Shown here: piece after piece, positions 7,691-14,757 of the stretch
How positions within the stretch are numbered: position 1 is the first letter of the stretch
Layout of the letters: each line of letters begins with the position of its first letter
Assembly (NCBI GenBank): GCA_002483765.1
Contig: DLIO01000036.1
Span: forward strand, 1 to 33,197
Length of the DNA: 33,197 bases
Reading direction: 5' to 3'
From: Lentisphaeria bacterium UBA7640
GTDB taxonomy: Bacteria; Verrucomicrobiota; Lentisphaeria; Victivallales; Victivallaceae
Translations under genes and position numbers: made by a program
The notes under the pieces: generated by a model
What the model saw: only the letters and a program-made list of their open reading frames with translations
What the model was told of the DNA's origin: nothing
The model's database searches: none

Positions 7691-8371
7691 ATGAAGCATG
7701 AAAAAGAGTCCAAGATGGGCAAGGATGGGCATGGTTTGAAAAAGGGAAATAATGGAATAGTTCGTTCGTCAACTGCTGAATATTTAACCTTTGCCGCAGC
7801 GACAGGTAATTCTCAAAATAGCGTGGAAATGCGTTACGAAGATGAAAACATCTGGTTAACTCAAAAAATGATGGCAGCTCTTTATAATGTTACCGTCTCA
7901 GCTATCAATCAACATTTGAAAACAATTTTTAGTGATAATGAGCTGGATGAAAAAGCAGTTATTAAGGAATACTTAACAACTGCCACTGACGGCCAAAACT
8001 ACAATACTAAACATTATAGCCTACAAGCAATTATTGCTGTCGGGTTTAAAATTGAGAACGAACGTGCAGTGCAGTTTCGTAAGTGGGCCAATCAAATCGT
8101 AAAAGACTATACGATCCAAGGCTGGACAATGGATGTGGAGCGTTTAAAACATGGCGGTAATTTGACGGATGAATTTTTTGAGCGTCAACTAGAAAAAATC
8201 CGTGAAATTCGTCTTTCAGAACGAAAGTTCTATCAAAAAATCACCGACATCTATGCTACTGCGCTGGACTACGATTCTTCCGCTACCGCCACCAAACGGT
8301 TTTTTTGTGCTGCCCAAAATAAGATGCATTACGCTGTTCATGGTAATACGGCGGCCGAATATAAGCGCTGA
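7691..8371 (+). CDS. RhuM-family protein, C-terminally truncated (probable pseudogene)
   Basis: The protein resembles RhuM, a family common in accessory islands and often near restriction genes; its biochemical role is not established. Recognisable parts are the IWLTQKMMAALYNVT helix-turn-helix-like start, NYNTKHYSLQAIIAVGFKI, and ATKRFFCAAQNKMHYAVHG. I chose ATG 7691 because AGGAG sits 8 bases upstream; the frame is open back to GTG 7619 without an equal ribosome site. Relatives are about 330-340 residues and continue past the AAE motif. This frame ends after 226 residues, at AAEYKR, where the GCTGACGGACGCTG repeat sequence starts. Truncation by arrival of the repeat, or a deletion, is the simplest reading. 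Whether the stub is still made is unknown. Confidence 0.75.
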   Translation: MKHEKESKMGKDGHGLKKGNNGIVRSSTAEYLTFAAATGNSQNSVEMRYEDENIWLTQKMMAALYNVTVSAINQHLKTIFSDNELDEKAVIKEYLTTATDGQNYNTKHYSLQAIIAVGFKIENERAVQFRKWANQIVKDYTIQGWTMDVERLKHGGNLTDEFFERQLEKIREIRLSERKFYQKITDIYATALDYDSSATATKRFFCAAQNKMHYAVHGNTAAEYKR

Positions 8372-8405
8372 CGGACGCTGATTTGGGGAAATAACCACAA
8401 AAAGC

Positions 8406-8534
8406 CACGAAAGGGAATTTAACCACGGAAAGCACAGAAGGCACGGAATAAAATTGATATTCAGCGGAATAATTATTAAATAGTTGCCTTTTCCGTGCTT
8501 TTCAGTGTCTTCCGTGGTTAAAAATCTTTCCCGT
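8406..8534. repeat. Long imperfect inverted repeat between convergent genes
   Basis: The left arm (about 8406-8448, containing TTAACCACGGAAAGCACAG) and the right arm (about 8491-8534, containing GTGTCTTCCGTGGTTAAA) are imperfect reverse complements of about 40 bases around a 42-base A+T-rich centre. It belongs to the same ACCACGGA repeat family as island A. It sits between the 3' ends of the RhuM fragment and the convergent YeiH gene, where it could act as a bidirectional terminator. Confidence 0.75.
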
Positions 8535-8540
8535 AGTTTT

Positions 8541-9524
8541 TCATTTGACGCAGTTTACCCAGTTTAGGGCGATGGCGGTGCACCAAGCGCTGGCGAGGAT
8601 AATCCATAGAATTACACCGTGTAGTACTGGCCTGAATCCTAATTCCATCAGTTTTTCACGGCTGAGATTTGCGCCGATCAGAAACAGGGTCGTAATCATC
8701 AGATATTGCGCAAGCTCTTTGACAAATCCTCCCGCTGGAGCAGTTGATGGCAACCAGGTCACTAAAGCGGAAGCCGCGATGAATCCGGGGATAAACCATG
8801 GGATTTTGAATTGGATTTTACGTTTTTCGCCAACAGCCGCCTGGGTGATAAAACAGGAAATAAACAGCGTTACTGGGACAATCCATAGTGCGCGCGCTAG
8901 TTTAATCGTGGTGCCGACTTCTAGCGCAGTCGCACCGTATTGAAAACTGGCGCCGACGACTGAACTGGTGTCATGGATCGCTAACGCTGCCCAGTAACCA
9001 AATTGTTCTTGGGTGAAGTTGAGCAGATGTCCAATAGTGGGGAATATCAGCAGTGCAACCGCGTTTAAAGCGAAAACAGTCGCCGATGCGATGGCGATCT
9101 CATGAGCTTTGGCTTTTAGTACTGGTGCGGCCGCGGCGATGGCGCTACCACCGCAGATCGAGGTGCCGATACTGACCAAGTAGATGGTATTGCGGGCAAG
9201 GCCGAGTTTTTTACCGATTAAAACACCAAGTCCAATTCCAGCGCAGATGCCGATCATGGTGTAAACTACGCCGTTTGCTCCGGCACGAAGCACTTCCAAT
9301 AGATTCATGCCGCAGCCCAAACCAACAATAGAGACACCCAGCAGTGTTGAGGTCAGTTTTTCTGTGGTCTTGCTGAAAGGATTGCCGATAGTAATGGCAA
9401 AAATAATACCAGCCAAAACTGCAATTCCGGGACCGTAATCCCGAGTTGCCGGAATCAACCACGGCACGGCAAAAAAAGCAACAGTTAAAGTTAAAAATCC
9501 GATTTTTCTCAATAGTATTTTCAT
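8541..9524 (-). CDS. YeiH/UPF0324 family membrane transporter
   Basis: This 327-residue, strongly hydrophobic protein with about ten membrane segments belongs to the UPF0324 (YeiH) family, often annotated as a putative sulfate or sulfonate exporter. Family-like stretches are GIVLAGI-like repeats near the N-terminus, IGTSICGGSAIAAAAPV in the middle and AIHDTSSVVGAS about 40 residues later. The length is normal. The start is supported by GGAG seven bases upstream. It is divergent from a LysR regulator 118 bases away, the same arrangement as yeiH and yeiE in enterobacteria, where YeiE has been linked to sulfite stress. Substrate assignment here is by analogy only. Confidence 0.9.
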   Translation of the reverse strand: MKILLRKIGFLTLTVAFFAVPWLIPATRDYGPGIAVLAGIIFAITIGNPFSKTTEKLTSTLLGVSIVGLGCGMNLLEVLRAGANGVVYTMIGICAGIGLGVLIGKKLGLARNTIYLVSIGTSICGGSAIAAAAPVLKAKAHEIAIASATVFALNAVALLIFPTIGHLLNFTQEQFGYWAALAIHDTSSVVGASFQYGATALEVGTTIKLARALWIVPVTLFISCFITQAAVGEKRKIQFKIPWFIPGFIAASALVTWLPSTAPAGGFVKELAQYLMITTLFLIGANLSREKLMELGFRPVLHGVILWIILASAWCTAIALNWVNCVK

Positions 9525-9557
9525 CGTATGCTCCAGTCAATGATTTGCTAACGGTTC

Positions 9558-9613
9558 ATAATATATTCTCGTTTGTAAGAAAATAAAATTATTGTATCTT
9601 ATATATTGATAAG
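9558..9613. promoter_or_regulatory. Divergent control region with LysR-type palindrome
   Basis: The 118 bases between the divergent YeiH and LysR genes are very A+T-rich. CTTAT-N6-ATAAG at 9598-9613 fits the T-N11-A form of LysR boxes. A second pair of arms, TAAGA (9576-9580) and TCTTA (9597-9601), overlaps it. This suggests autoregulation and control of the transporter by the adjacent LysR protein. It is inferred from pattern only. Confidence 0.4.
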
Positions 9614-9642
9614 TAAAAATTATATATGGAACGAGGTTTAAG

Positions 9643-10536
9643 ATGGCAATGTTAGATAAGAAGTTAGAGATTTTTCACATGGCTGCCACTTTGAAACATT
9701 TTTCCGAGGCCGCGGAAGCTTTGGGGATGACGCAACCTAACGTGACCCAACAGGTCGCCGTGCTCGAAAAAGAGTTAAATATCGCGCTTTTTGATCGTTC
9801 GTTGCGTCAGCTTGAGCTCACCCCGGCCGGCGAAGCATTGCTTAATGAGTGCGATTATCTGTTTGCTGAAGTGGCGGAGATTAAGCGTAAACTCTACAAT
9901 GCGTCCGGCGGGATTCGGCATTATAAAACAGGTGGCACGATGACTGCGGGCGGATATTTGTTACCGGAATATGCGGTCGCATACATGAAAGCTAACCCTT
10001 TGCACAATCTCTGTATCCATATTGCTAACACTCGCGAAGTCTCGGAATTGCTGAAGAGCCGTTCGCTTGATGTTGCTTTGGTCGAAGGCCCATTTGACCG
10101 TAATCTTTTTTTATCGAACAAATTGACTGACGATGAATTGGTGCCCGTTGCTGCGCCTGGTGCCGTGGCAAAAGAATTTTCGTTGACGGAATATCTGCAT
10201 GATGGTGGACGTTTTATTTTGCGCGAATCGGGTTCTGGTACCCGGCATTATTTTGATCTTTTTTTGAAGAAGAATGGTTTACCGCAACCGACTGAGGATA
10301 ACGTAGTGGAGGTCAATAGTTTTGACGCGATCAAGTATTTAGTACGCAAAGGTTATGGCATCACGGTGATTTCGGAACTCGCGGTTGTCGATGAAATTAA
10401 ATCCGGTTATCTCGTCAAGTCGCGATTCACCGAAGGAGCTATCGCGCGCAGTATGAATTTTATCTATCTACCCAATGAAAACGTCAAGTTTGCAGAGCGC
10501 TTTATAACTTTTTGTAAAAGCAAAATCAGAAAATAA
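9643..10536 (+). CDS. LysR-type transcriptional regulator (YeiE-like)
   Basis: This 297-residue protein has a normal LysR-family length and layout. An N-terminal winged helix-turn-helix (about 5-65) shows HFSEAAEALGMTQPNVTQQV and the typical LFDRSLRQLELTPAGE linker. A periplasmic-binding-protein-like effector domain follows (about 92-295) with a RESGSGTRHYFD ligand-loop motif characteristic of the CysB/YeiE side of the family. GAGG six bases before ATG 9643 supports the start; Met-3 (9649) is an alternative. It is divergent from the YeiH-family transporter gene, which it probably controls. The inducer is unknown; a sulfur oxyanion such as sulfite would fit the pairing. Confidence 0.92.
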   Translation: MAMLDKKLEIFHMAATLKHFSEAAEALGMTQPNVTQQVAVLEKELNIALFDRSLRQLELTPAGEALLNECDYLFAEVAEIKRKLYNASGGIRHYKTGGTMTAGGYLLPEYAVAYMKANPLHNLCIHIANTREVSELLKSRSLDVALVEGPFDRNLFLSNKLTDDELVPVAAPGAVAKEFSLTEYLHDGGRFILRESGSGTRHYFDLFLKKNGLPQPTEDNVVEVNSFDAIKYLVRKGYGITVISELAVVDEIKSGYLVKSRFTEGAIARSMNFIYLPNENVKFAERFITFCKSKIRK

Positions 10537-10600
10537 TTTCGAATTGGGGAGATGGTTGAGCGCGAGAGTAGCACTTCAACCGCATACGCCGCGCAGTAAT

Positions 10601-10636
10601 AAAAATAAAACCCAGCACTCAAATAAATGCTGGGTT
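10601..10636 (-). terminator. Intrinsic terminator of the DUF805 gene
   Basis: AACCCAGCA (10609-10617) pairs perfectly with TGCTGGGTT (10628-10636). Read on the minus strand the stem is followed by TTTTATTTTTATT, a good U-tract. No such tract follows on the + strand, although the stem may also slow transcripts from the LysR gene. Confidence 0.8.
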
Positions 10637-10668
10637 CGTGATCCTTTAATATTTTTGCGAAAAACCGA

Positions 10669-11046
10669 TTATTCTTCGGCTTGAGTAACCTCTAATTCGG
10701 GGATCTCTTTGGGATTTGGTCCGTACTGATTTAGGCCAGGTTGGCTTTCAAGAGCGCAAAGCACTAGCACGACAAGGCTACCTATAATTGGCACAAAACT
10801 AATGAGAATCCACCACCCAGAACGGCCAGTGTCGTGGAGTCGTCTTATCGTTACCGCAATTACTGGGATTAACACTGCCAGTGTGTAGATACCGCTTAGA
10901 AATCCGCCCATTCCGATAACTTTTCCAATGATTCCAAGGATCATACCGATAACAAAGTTGAACAGCCAAAAAATCCAAAATTCTTTGCGGTCAGCGCGTC
11001 CTTCGAATACTGCATACTTCTTTAATACGTCGAGATACCCATTCAT
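10669..11046 (-). CDS. DUF805 inner-membrane protein
   Basis: This 125-residue protein matches DUF805 (YhaH-like) along its whole length. The amphipathic N-terminus carries FEGRADRKEFWIFWLF, then come three or four membrane segments, with the family signature RRLHDTGRSGWW between the last two. The tail QPGLNQYGPNPKE is also typical. Function is unknown in the family. AAGGAG lies six bases upstream of the start. It appears to be a single-gene unit ending at the hairpin just downstream; its neighbours do not suggest a role. Confidence 0.9.
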   Translation of the reverse strand: MNGYLDVLKKYAVFEGRADRKEFWIFWLFNFVIGMILGIIGKVIGMGGFLSGIYTLAVLIPVIAVTIRRLHDTGRSGWWILISFVPIIGSLVVLVLCALESQPGLNQYGPNPKEIPELEVTQAEE

Positions 11047-11122
11047 AGACTTCTCCTTGCTATTACCCCTGTTAATTTTTTAGTCAGGCGGTTGGTGGGG
11101 ATTACATTCGCCCAACGATTGC

Positions 11123-11288
11123 GGTTCGCAAATAACTATAACCTTGATCTGAAATTAATACAAGAGAAATAGTTATTTTGTTTAACTATGAACAACCTGA
11201 AAAGGAAGCAATCATTGTGGAGTTTTATCTTGGTCAATTGGTGATTCGCAAACAACTATAACTGTTGGCTTGGATTGATGCAAGAAAA
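11123..11288. repeat. Imperfect direct repeat, two copies 120 bases apart
   Basis: Copies at about 11123-11168 and 11243-11288 both read TTCGCAAAYAACTATAAC, then a diverged part, then a shared end containing ATTRATRCAAGA. Identity is roughly 70 percent by eye. They lie upstream of the DUF805 gene (minus strand) and just before repeat island B. No coding frame is evident. Confidence 0.6.
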
Positions 11289-11292
11289 TCCG

Positions 11293-11645
11293 GGATTTTT
11301 ACCACGCCAAGCCATGCGACATGGTGAATGCAAAAAACACCAAAGTCACGAAAGGGAAAGAGGAACCGGGAACTCACCACTAATGGACACTATAAAAGAA
11401 TTTAGAATCTAGAAGTGAGGAGTTAGAATGGGGAAAGAGAAGATTGATCCACGAATGACATGACTTTCCACGAATAATAAAAAAATATTAGTGCCAATTA
11501 GTGAAATTAGTGGACAAAAAACATCCCCTCCCATTTCTTATCTGTGTCAATCTGTGTCCATCTGTGGTTAAAGTTCCTCTCTTTTTTTCGTGTCTTTCGC
11601 CTGCCTGCCAAAGCCTTGGCGTAGGTAGGTGTTTTTCGTGGTTCA
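11293..11645. repeat. Degenerate intergenic repeat island B
   Basis: This gene-free stretch between the DUF805 and LptF/G genes has the same kinds of unit as island A: an ATTTTTACCACGCC...GCCATGCGACATGGT block (11293-11338), CACGAAAGGG, CCACTAATGGACAC, CCACGAATGACATG, and an ATTAGTG...GTGGACAAAAAACAT block (about 11487-11523). Then TATCTGTGTCAATCTGTGTC and TTTTCGTGGTT follow as reverse-strand units. Two blocks occur in the same order and orientation as in island A, so the islands share a composite unit of about 200-230 bases. Confidence 0.7.
11599..11630. repeat. Small hairpin element nested in a repeat
   Basis: GCCTGCCTGCCAAAG pairs imperfectly with the following CTTGGCGTAGGTAGG; CCAA/TTGG is the perfect core. 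The flanks TTTCGTGTCTTTCG and TGTTTTTCGTGG would join into one normal island unit if about 30 bases were removed, so the hairpin appears inserted into an older repeat. Confidence 0.5.
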
Positions 11646-11656
11646 ACTAACTTAAT

Positions 11657-12745
11657 TTATTTTTTAACCATACGGTAGATCATTATGGCGCCGATCCCTT
11701 GATACGTTAGGTTGGGAATCCATAAGAGGTATTGTGGCATTAAATTGGGATGCGAAGATAAAGATTCGCAGATAATGATCGCGAGGAAAAAAGCTCCACC
11801 TAGAATGACGCTGAGAAAAATTCCGACGGAGGTCTCGCGTCGCGAAGTGCGGATGGCGAGTGGTAAACCTAACATCATGAAGGCGATGGGCGCCAGCGCG
11901 AAAGCGATGCGCTGATTCATCTCCACTTCAAGCTTTGTGGTGGAACGATTGAAGCGTTTGTCAATATGAATACGGGCGAAAAGATCGCGCATAGTCATGT
12001 ATTTGGGGCGTATCCCAATATTAAATTTATTGAACTCTTTGCCGTAAGGGAATTCAAATTCTACTTTTTTATTGAAAAAACGCAGTTCTGGCTTCGATTT
12101 TTTATCAATAATCATGCAGTCGAACAACTGAATAGTTAGGACTTGTTTATCGCGATCGACTAAAAATTTTCCGCGTTCAGCAGTGATATCTTGTTCATAA
12201 TCGCGGCCATTTGGGCTCATGGTGAAGATTTGAACGTCTTTGACTTCATCTTCGCCGACTTTATCATCGATGTAAACAATATTATTTTCAAACTGCACCT
12301 GGCGACCGGGTTCAAAAATAGCCAGAGGTTGGTCAATAATCGCGCCGGCGAACATTGCTCGCGACTTCCCGAGTAAAGGTGGCCCGACATTGATTTGCAG
12401 ATGAAGACAGATCAAAGCCATCAGGAATGAGATCAACATGATTGGGGAAATGATTTGTAAAATCGAGATCCCACAGGCGCGCATCGCCGTGATTTCGGTA
12501 TCGGCGGATAAACGGCTGAAAACCAGAATTACCGCGACAAGAATTGCCCAGGGAATGGTGAAAGTCAGCACAATCGGCATGGTATAAAGCGCGAATCTGA
12601 AGACGTGAATAATGGGAATTCCTTGAGCAATATGGTCGATAATTTCGATCATTCGCGCGCCCAGCATGGCAAAAGTCAGGATACCGATTGACATCCCGAA
12701 TATTATCAAAAATGATTTGGTGACGTATAAATTAAGTGTTTTCAT
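11657..12745 (-). CDS. LptF/LptG-family lipopolysaccharide export permease
   Basis: This 362-residue YjgP/YjgQ-family protein is a transmembrane subunit of the Lpt machine, which extracts lipopolysaccharide from the inner membrane. Three N-terminal membrane segments (about 10-120) carry the family coupling-helix signature LSADTEITAMRACG. A periplasmic beta-jellyroll region spans about 130-270, and three C-terminal membrane segments follow with FALAPIAFMMLGLPLAIRTSRRE. The length is normal. I cannot say whether it is LptF or LptG; the paralogue is not in the window. AAGGAAAAA precedes the start. It is divergent from hisB and appears monocistronic. It supports a diderm cell with an LPS-type outer membrane. 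Confidence 0.9.
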   Translation of the reverse strand: MKTLNLYVTKSFLIIFGMSIGILTFAMLGARMIEIIDHIAQGIPIIHVFRFALYTMPIVLTFTIPWAILVAVILVFSRLSADTEITAMRACGISILQIISPIMLISFLMALICLHLQINVGPPLLGKSRAMFAGAIIDQPLAIFEPGRQVQFENNIVYIDDKVGEDEVKDVQIFTMSPNGRDYEQDITAERGKFLVDRDKQVLTIQLFDCMIIDKKSKPELRFFNKKVEFEFPYGKEFNKFNIGIRPKYMTMRDLFARIHIDKRFNRSTTKLEVEMNQRIAFALAPIAFMMLGLPLAIRTSRRETSVGIFLSVILGGAFFLAIIICESLSSHPNLMPQYLLWIPNLTYQGIGAIMIYRMVKK

Positions 12746-12769
12746 TTTTTCCTTAGATTTTGTCTAAAA

Positions 12770-12797
12770 AAGATACACGCAATTTCTGCTTAATCAA
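12770..12797 (-). promoter_or_regulatory. Candidate promoter of the LptF/G gene
   Basis: On the minus strand TTGATT (12792-12797) and TATCTT (12770-12775) are separated by 16 bases, a moderate sigma-70 match about 25 bases before the start codon. The evidence is the match alone. Confidence 0.3.
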
Positions 12798-12933
12798 AAT
12801 TAAGAACGTAATTTTATGTTAAATTCAGATTCTCAGCTGATGTTGAAAATCATCGTTTGTCAATTAAATTACTTATAATCTTTGAGGATGAAAACTTAAA
12901 AGAAACGCGTTACGGATTTCCGAGTAGATTTCT

Positions 12934-12980
12934 CACCTATTTTTGAAGGGCGATGCTGGCATCGTGCGAAAAATCAGGTG
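12934..12980. promoter_or_regulatory. Long hairpin in the region upstream of hisB
   Basis: The 322-base gap between the LptF/G gene and hisB holds a layered hairpin: CACCT (12934-12938) with AGGTG (12976-12980), ATTTTT (12939-12944) with AAAAAT (12969-12974), and CGATG (12951-12955) with CATCG (12960-12964) around a CTGG loop. A second small palindrome, GTTTCA-AC-TGAAAC, lies at 13016-13029, just before the hisB ribosome site. No T-tract follows the large hairpin, so it is more likely a leader RNA structure or protein site than a terminator. The rest of the gap shows nothing further that I can name. Confidence 0.45.
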
Positions 12981-13067
12981 GAAAATATACCAGAAAGCAA
13001 CAAGCGTAATTTAAGGTTTCAACTGAAACGAGTATCATTCCAACCCCATAAAAATAAGGAGCCTTAA

Positions 13068-13661
13068 ATGAATAAACGACGAACCGCCACTATTGAGCGT
13101 AAAACCCGTGAAACTGCAATAAAACTGACTATTGATCTGGACGGTGATGGGAGCAGTAAAATAAACACTGGAATTCCATTTATGGATCATATGTTTGAAC
13201 TGTTTGCGCGTCATGGTTTTTTTAATTTAAATATTGAAGCAAGCGGTGATATTGAGGTCGATTATCATCACACGATGGAAGATTTGGGTTTAGTATTTGG
13301 CGATGCCATCGCCAAAGCAGCCGGTGATAAAGTTGGAATTCAACGTTACGGATCATGTTTGTTGCCAATGGACGAAGCTTTAGCGCGCATTGTTATTGAT
13401 TTGTCGGGTCGTCCATATTTGGTTTACCAGGTTGATCCTCCAGCAGCGATGATTAAGGATTTGGATACTGCGCTGTTTCGTGAATTCTTTCAAGCAGTTT
13501 CGGTCAAAGCCGGCATGAATCTACATATAGCGATGCTTACTGGTGCTGAAGTTCATCATGTATTTGAAGCGATTTTTAAAGGATTTGCGAAAGCACTGCG
13601 GCAATCCGTTTCCATTGATCCAGCTATTAAAGGGGTTCTTTCTACAAAGGGAATGCTGTAA
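13068..13661 (+). CDS. hisB: Imidazoleglycerol-phosphate dehydratase
   Basis: HisB removes water from imidazole glycerol phosphate to give imidazole acetol phosphate, the sixth step towards histidine. The 197 residues match the monofunctional enzyme: GIPFMDHMFELFARHG (about 37-52), the metal-binding HHTMEDLGLVFG (about 67-78) and the second metal motif HHVFEAIFKGFAKAL near 161-175. All expected His/Glu ligands are present. There is no fused phosphatase, unlike the E. coli protein. GGAG lies just before ATG 13068. Its stop codon abuts the mraY start, so the two are translated from one message. This pairing is unusual, since mraY normally sits in the mur-fts cluster. Confidence 0.96.
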   Translation: MNKRRTATIERKTRETAIKLTIDLDGDGSSKINTGIPFMDHMFELFARHGFFNLNIEASGDIEVDYHHTMEDLGLVFGDAIAKAAGDKVGIQRYGSCLLPMDEALARIVIDLSGRPYLVYQVDPPAAMIKDLDTALFREFFQAVSVKAGMNLHIAMLTGAEVHHVFEAIFKGFAKALRQSVSIDPAIKGVLSTKGML

Positions 13662-14753
13662 ATGCTTTATTATCTCTCTTTGTGGCAGGATCAGTTTGGG
13701 CCCTTTCGGTTATTTGAATATGTGACCTTTCGCGCTGCTGGAGCGATGTTTACTGCGCTTGTAGTTGCGCTTATCTTGGGACCATTGACTGTTAAGATCT
13801 TGAAAAAATTTCGGCTCAATGCGGCCAATCGCTATACTGGTTTGATTGATGAAAAATATATTGATCGTGCGAAGGACAAAACGCCCAGCATGGGCGGGCT
13901 CTTGATTGTTTTCGCGATTTTTATATCGTCAATGCTGTGGAATGTCTTAAACAATCCGATTGCGATTGCGTTGATTGTATCGATGTTGGCGTTTGCAGCA
14001 ATCGGCTTTGTCGATGATTATTTCAAGGTGGCGTTTCAAAAGCGCGATGGTATTCCAGGACGCGCCAAATTAGTTTTCCAGTTTATCATTGCTGGCGCAG
14101 CGATTTTCTTTATCGACTGCATGCCTGGTACGCATGGGCAGATGTGGCAACTGATGGTGCCGTTCATGAAAGAGCCTTTATTGGTTTCTCCGTGGTTGAT
14201 GGTTTTTACGCCGATTGTGGTGGTGGGTTCATCGAATGCGGTCAACTTGACCGATGGCAAGGATGGCTTAGCGGTGGGCTGTACTATTTTCGCGGCACTA
14301 GCATTGGCCTTGTTCGCGTACCTGTCTAGTCACAAAGTTTTTGCAGTTTATTTAAGTATTCCGATGATTCCTGGAACGGAAGAAGCGGTGGTCTTTGCGT
14401 TGGCCTTAGCAGGAGCTTGTATTGGATTTTTATGGTGGAATTGTCACCCGGCGTCAATGTTTATGGGCGATACTGGCAGTTTAGCACTCGGTGGCGTGCT
14501 TGGCTTGATCGCGGTTTTTGTTAAACAGGAATTGACGCTGGCGATTATTGGCGGAGTTTTTGTGATTGAGGCGCTTTCGGTGATTATTCAGGTTGGAGTA
14601 TTCAAAAAAACTGGTCGTCGGGTTTTTCATTGCGCGCCAATTCATCATCATTTCGAACGACTCGGCTGGACTGAGACTCAAATTGTAGTGCGGTTCTGGA
14701 TTTTGGCGGGAATTTTCGCGATGCTCGGATTAGCAACTCTTAAACTGCGTTGA
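13662..14753 (+). CDS. mraY: Phospho-N-acetylmuramoyl-pentapeptide transferase
   Basis: MraY joins UDP-MurNAc-pentapeptide to undecaprenyl phosphate to form lipid I at the inner membrane. The 363-residue protein has about ten membrane segments. Signature sequences are all present: the DKTPSMGGLL loop, the catalytic FVDDYFK aspartates, NLTDGKDGLA, FMGDTGSLALGG and the CAPIHHHFERLGW histidine loop. The start codon directly follows the hisB stop with no ribosome site of its own, so translation is probably coupled. The other mur and fts genes are not adjacent, which means the usual division-wall cluster is broken up in this genome. Confidence 0.97.
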   Translation: MLYYLSLWQDQFGPFRLFEYVTFRAAGAMFTALVVALILGPLTVKILKKFRLNAANRYTGLIDEKYIDRAKDKTPSMGGLLIVFAIFISSMLWNVLNNPIAIALIVSMLAFAAIGFVDDYFKVAFQKRDGIPGRAKLVFQFIIAGAAIFFIDCMPGTHGQMWQLMVPFMKEPLLVSPWLMVFTPIVVVGSSNAVNLTDGKDGLAVGCTIFAALALALFAYLSSHKVFAVYLSIPMIPGTEEAVVFALALAGACIGFLWWNCHPASMFMGDTGSLALGGVLGLIAVFVKQELTLAIIGGVFVIEALSVIIQVGVFKKTGRRVFHCAPIHHHFERLGWTETQIVVRFWILAGIFAMLGLATLKLR

Positions 14754-14757
14754 TGAA

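Noticed and set aside
8545..8943. 132-residue ORF on the + strand
   Set aside because: It is antisense to the YeiH-family transporter, which has clear family motifs.
12857..12879. TTGTCA and TATAAT upstream of hisB as a promoter
   Set aside because: The spacing is only 11 bases, too short for a sigma-70 promoter.
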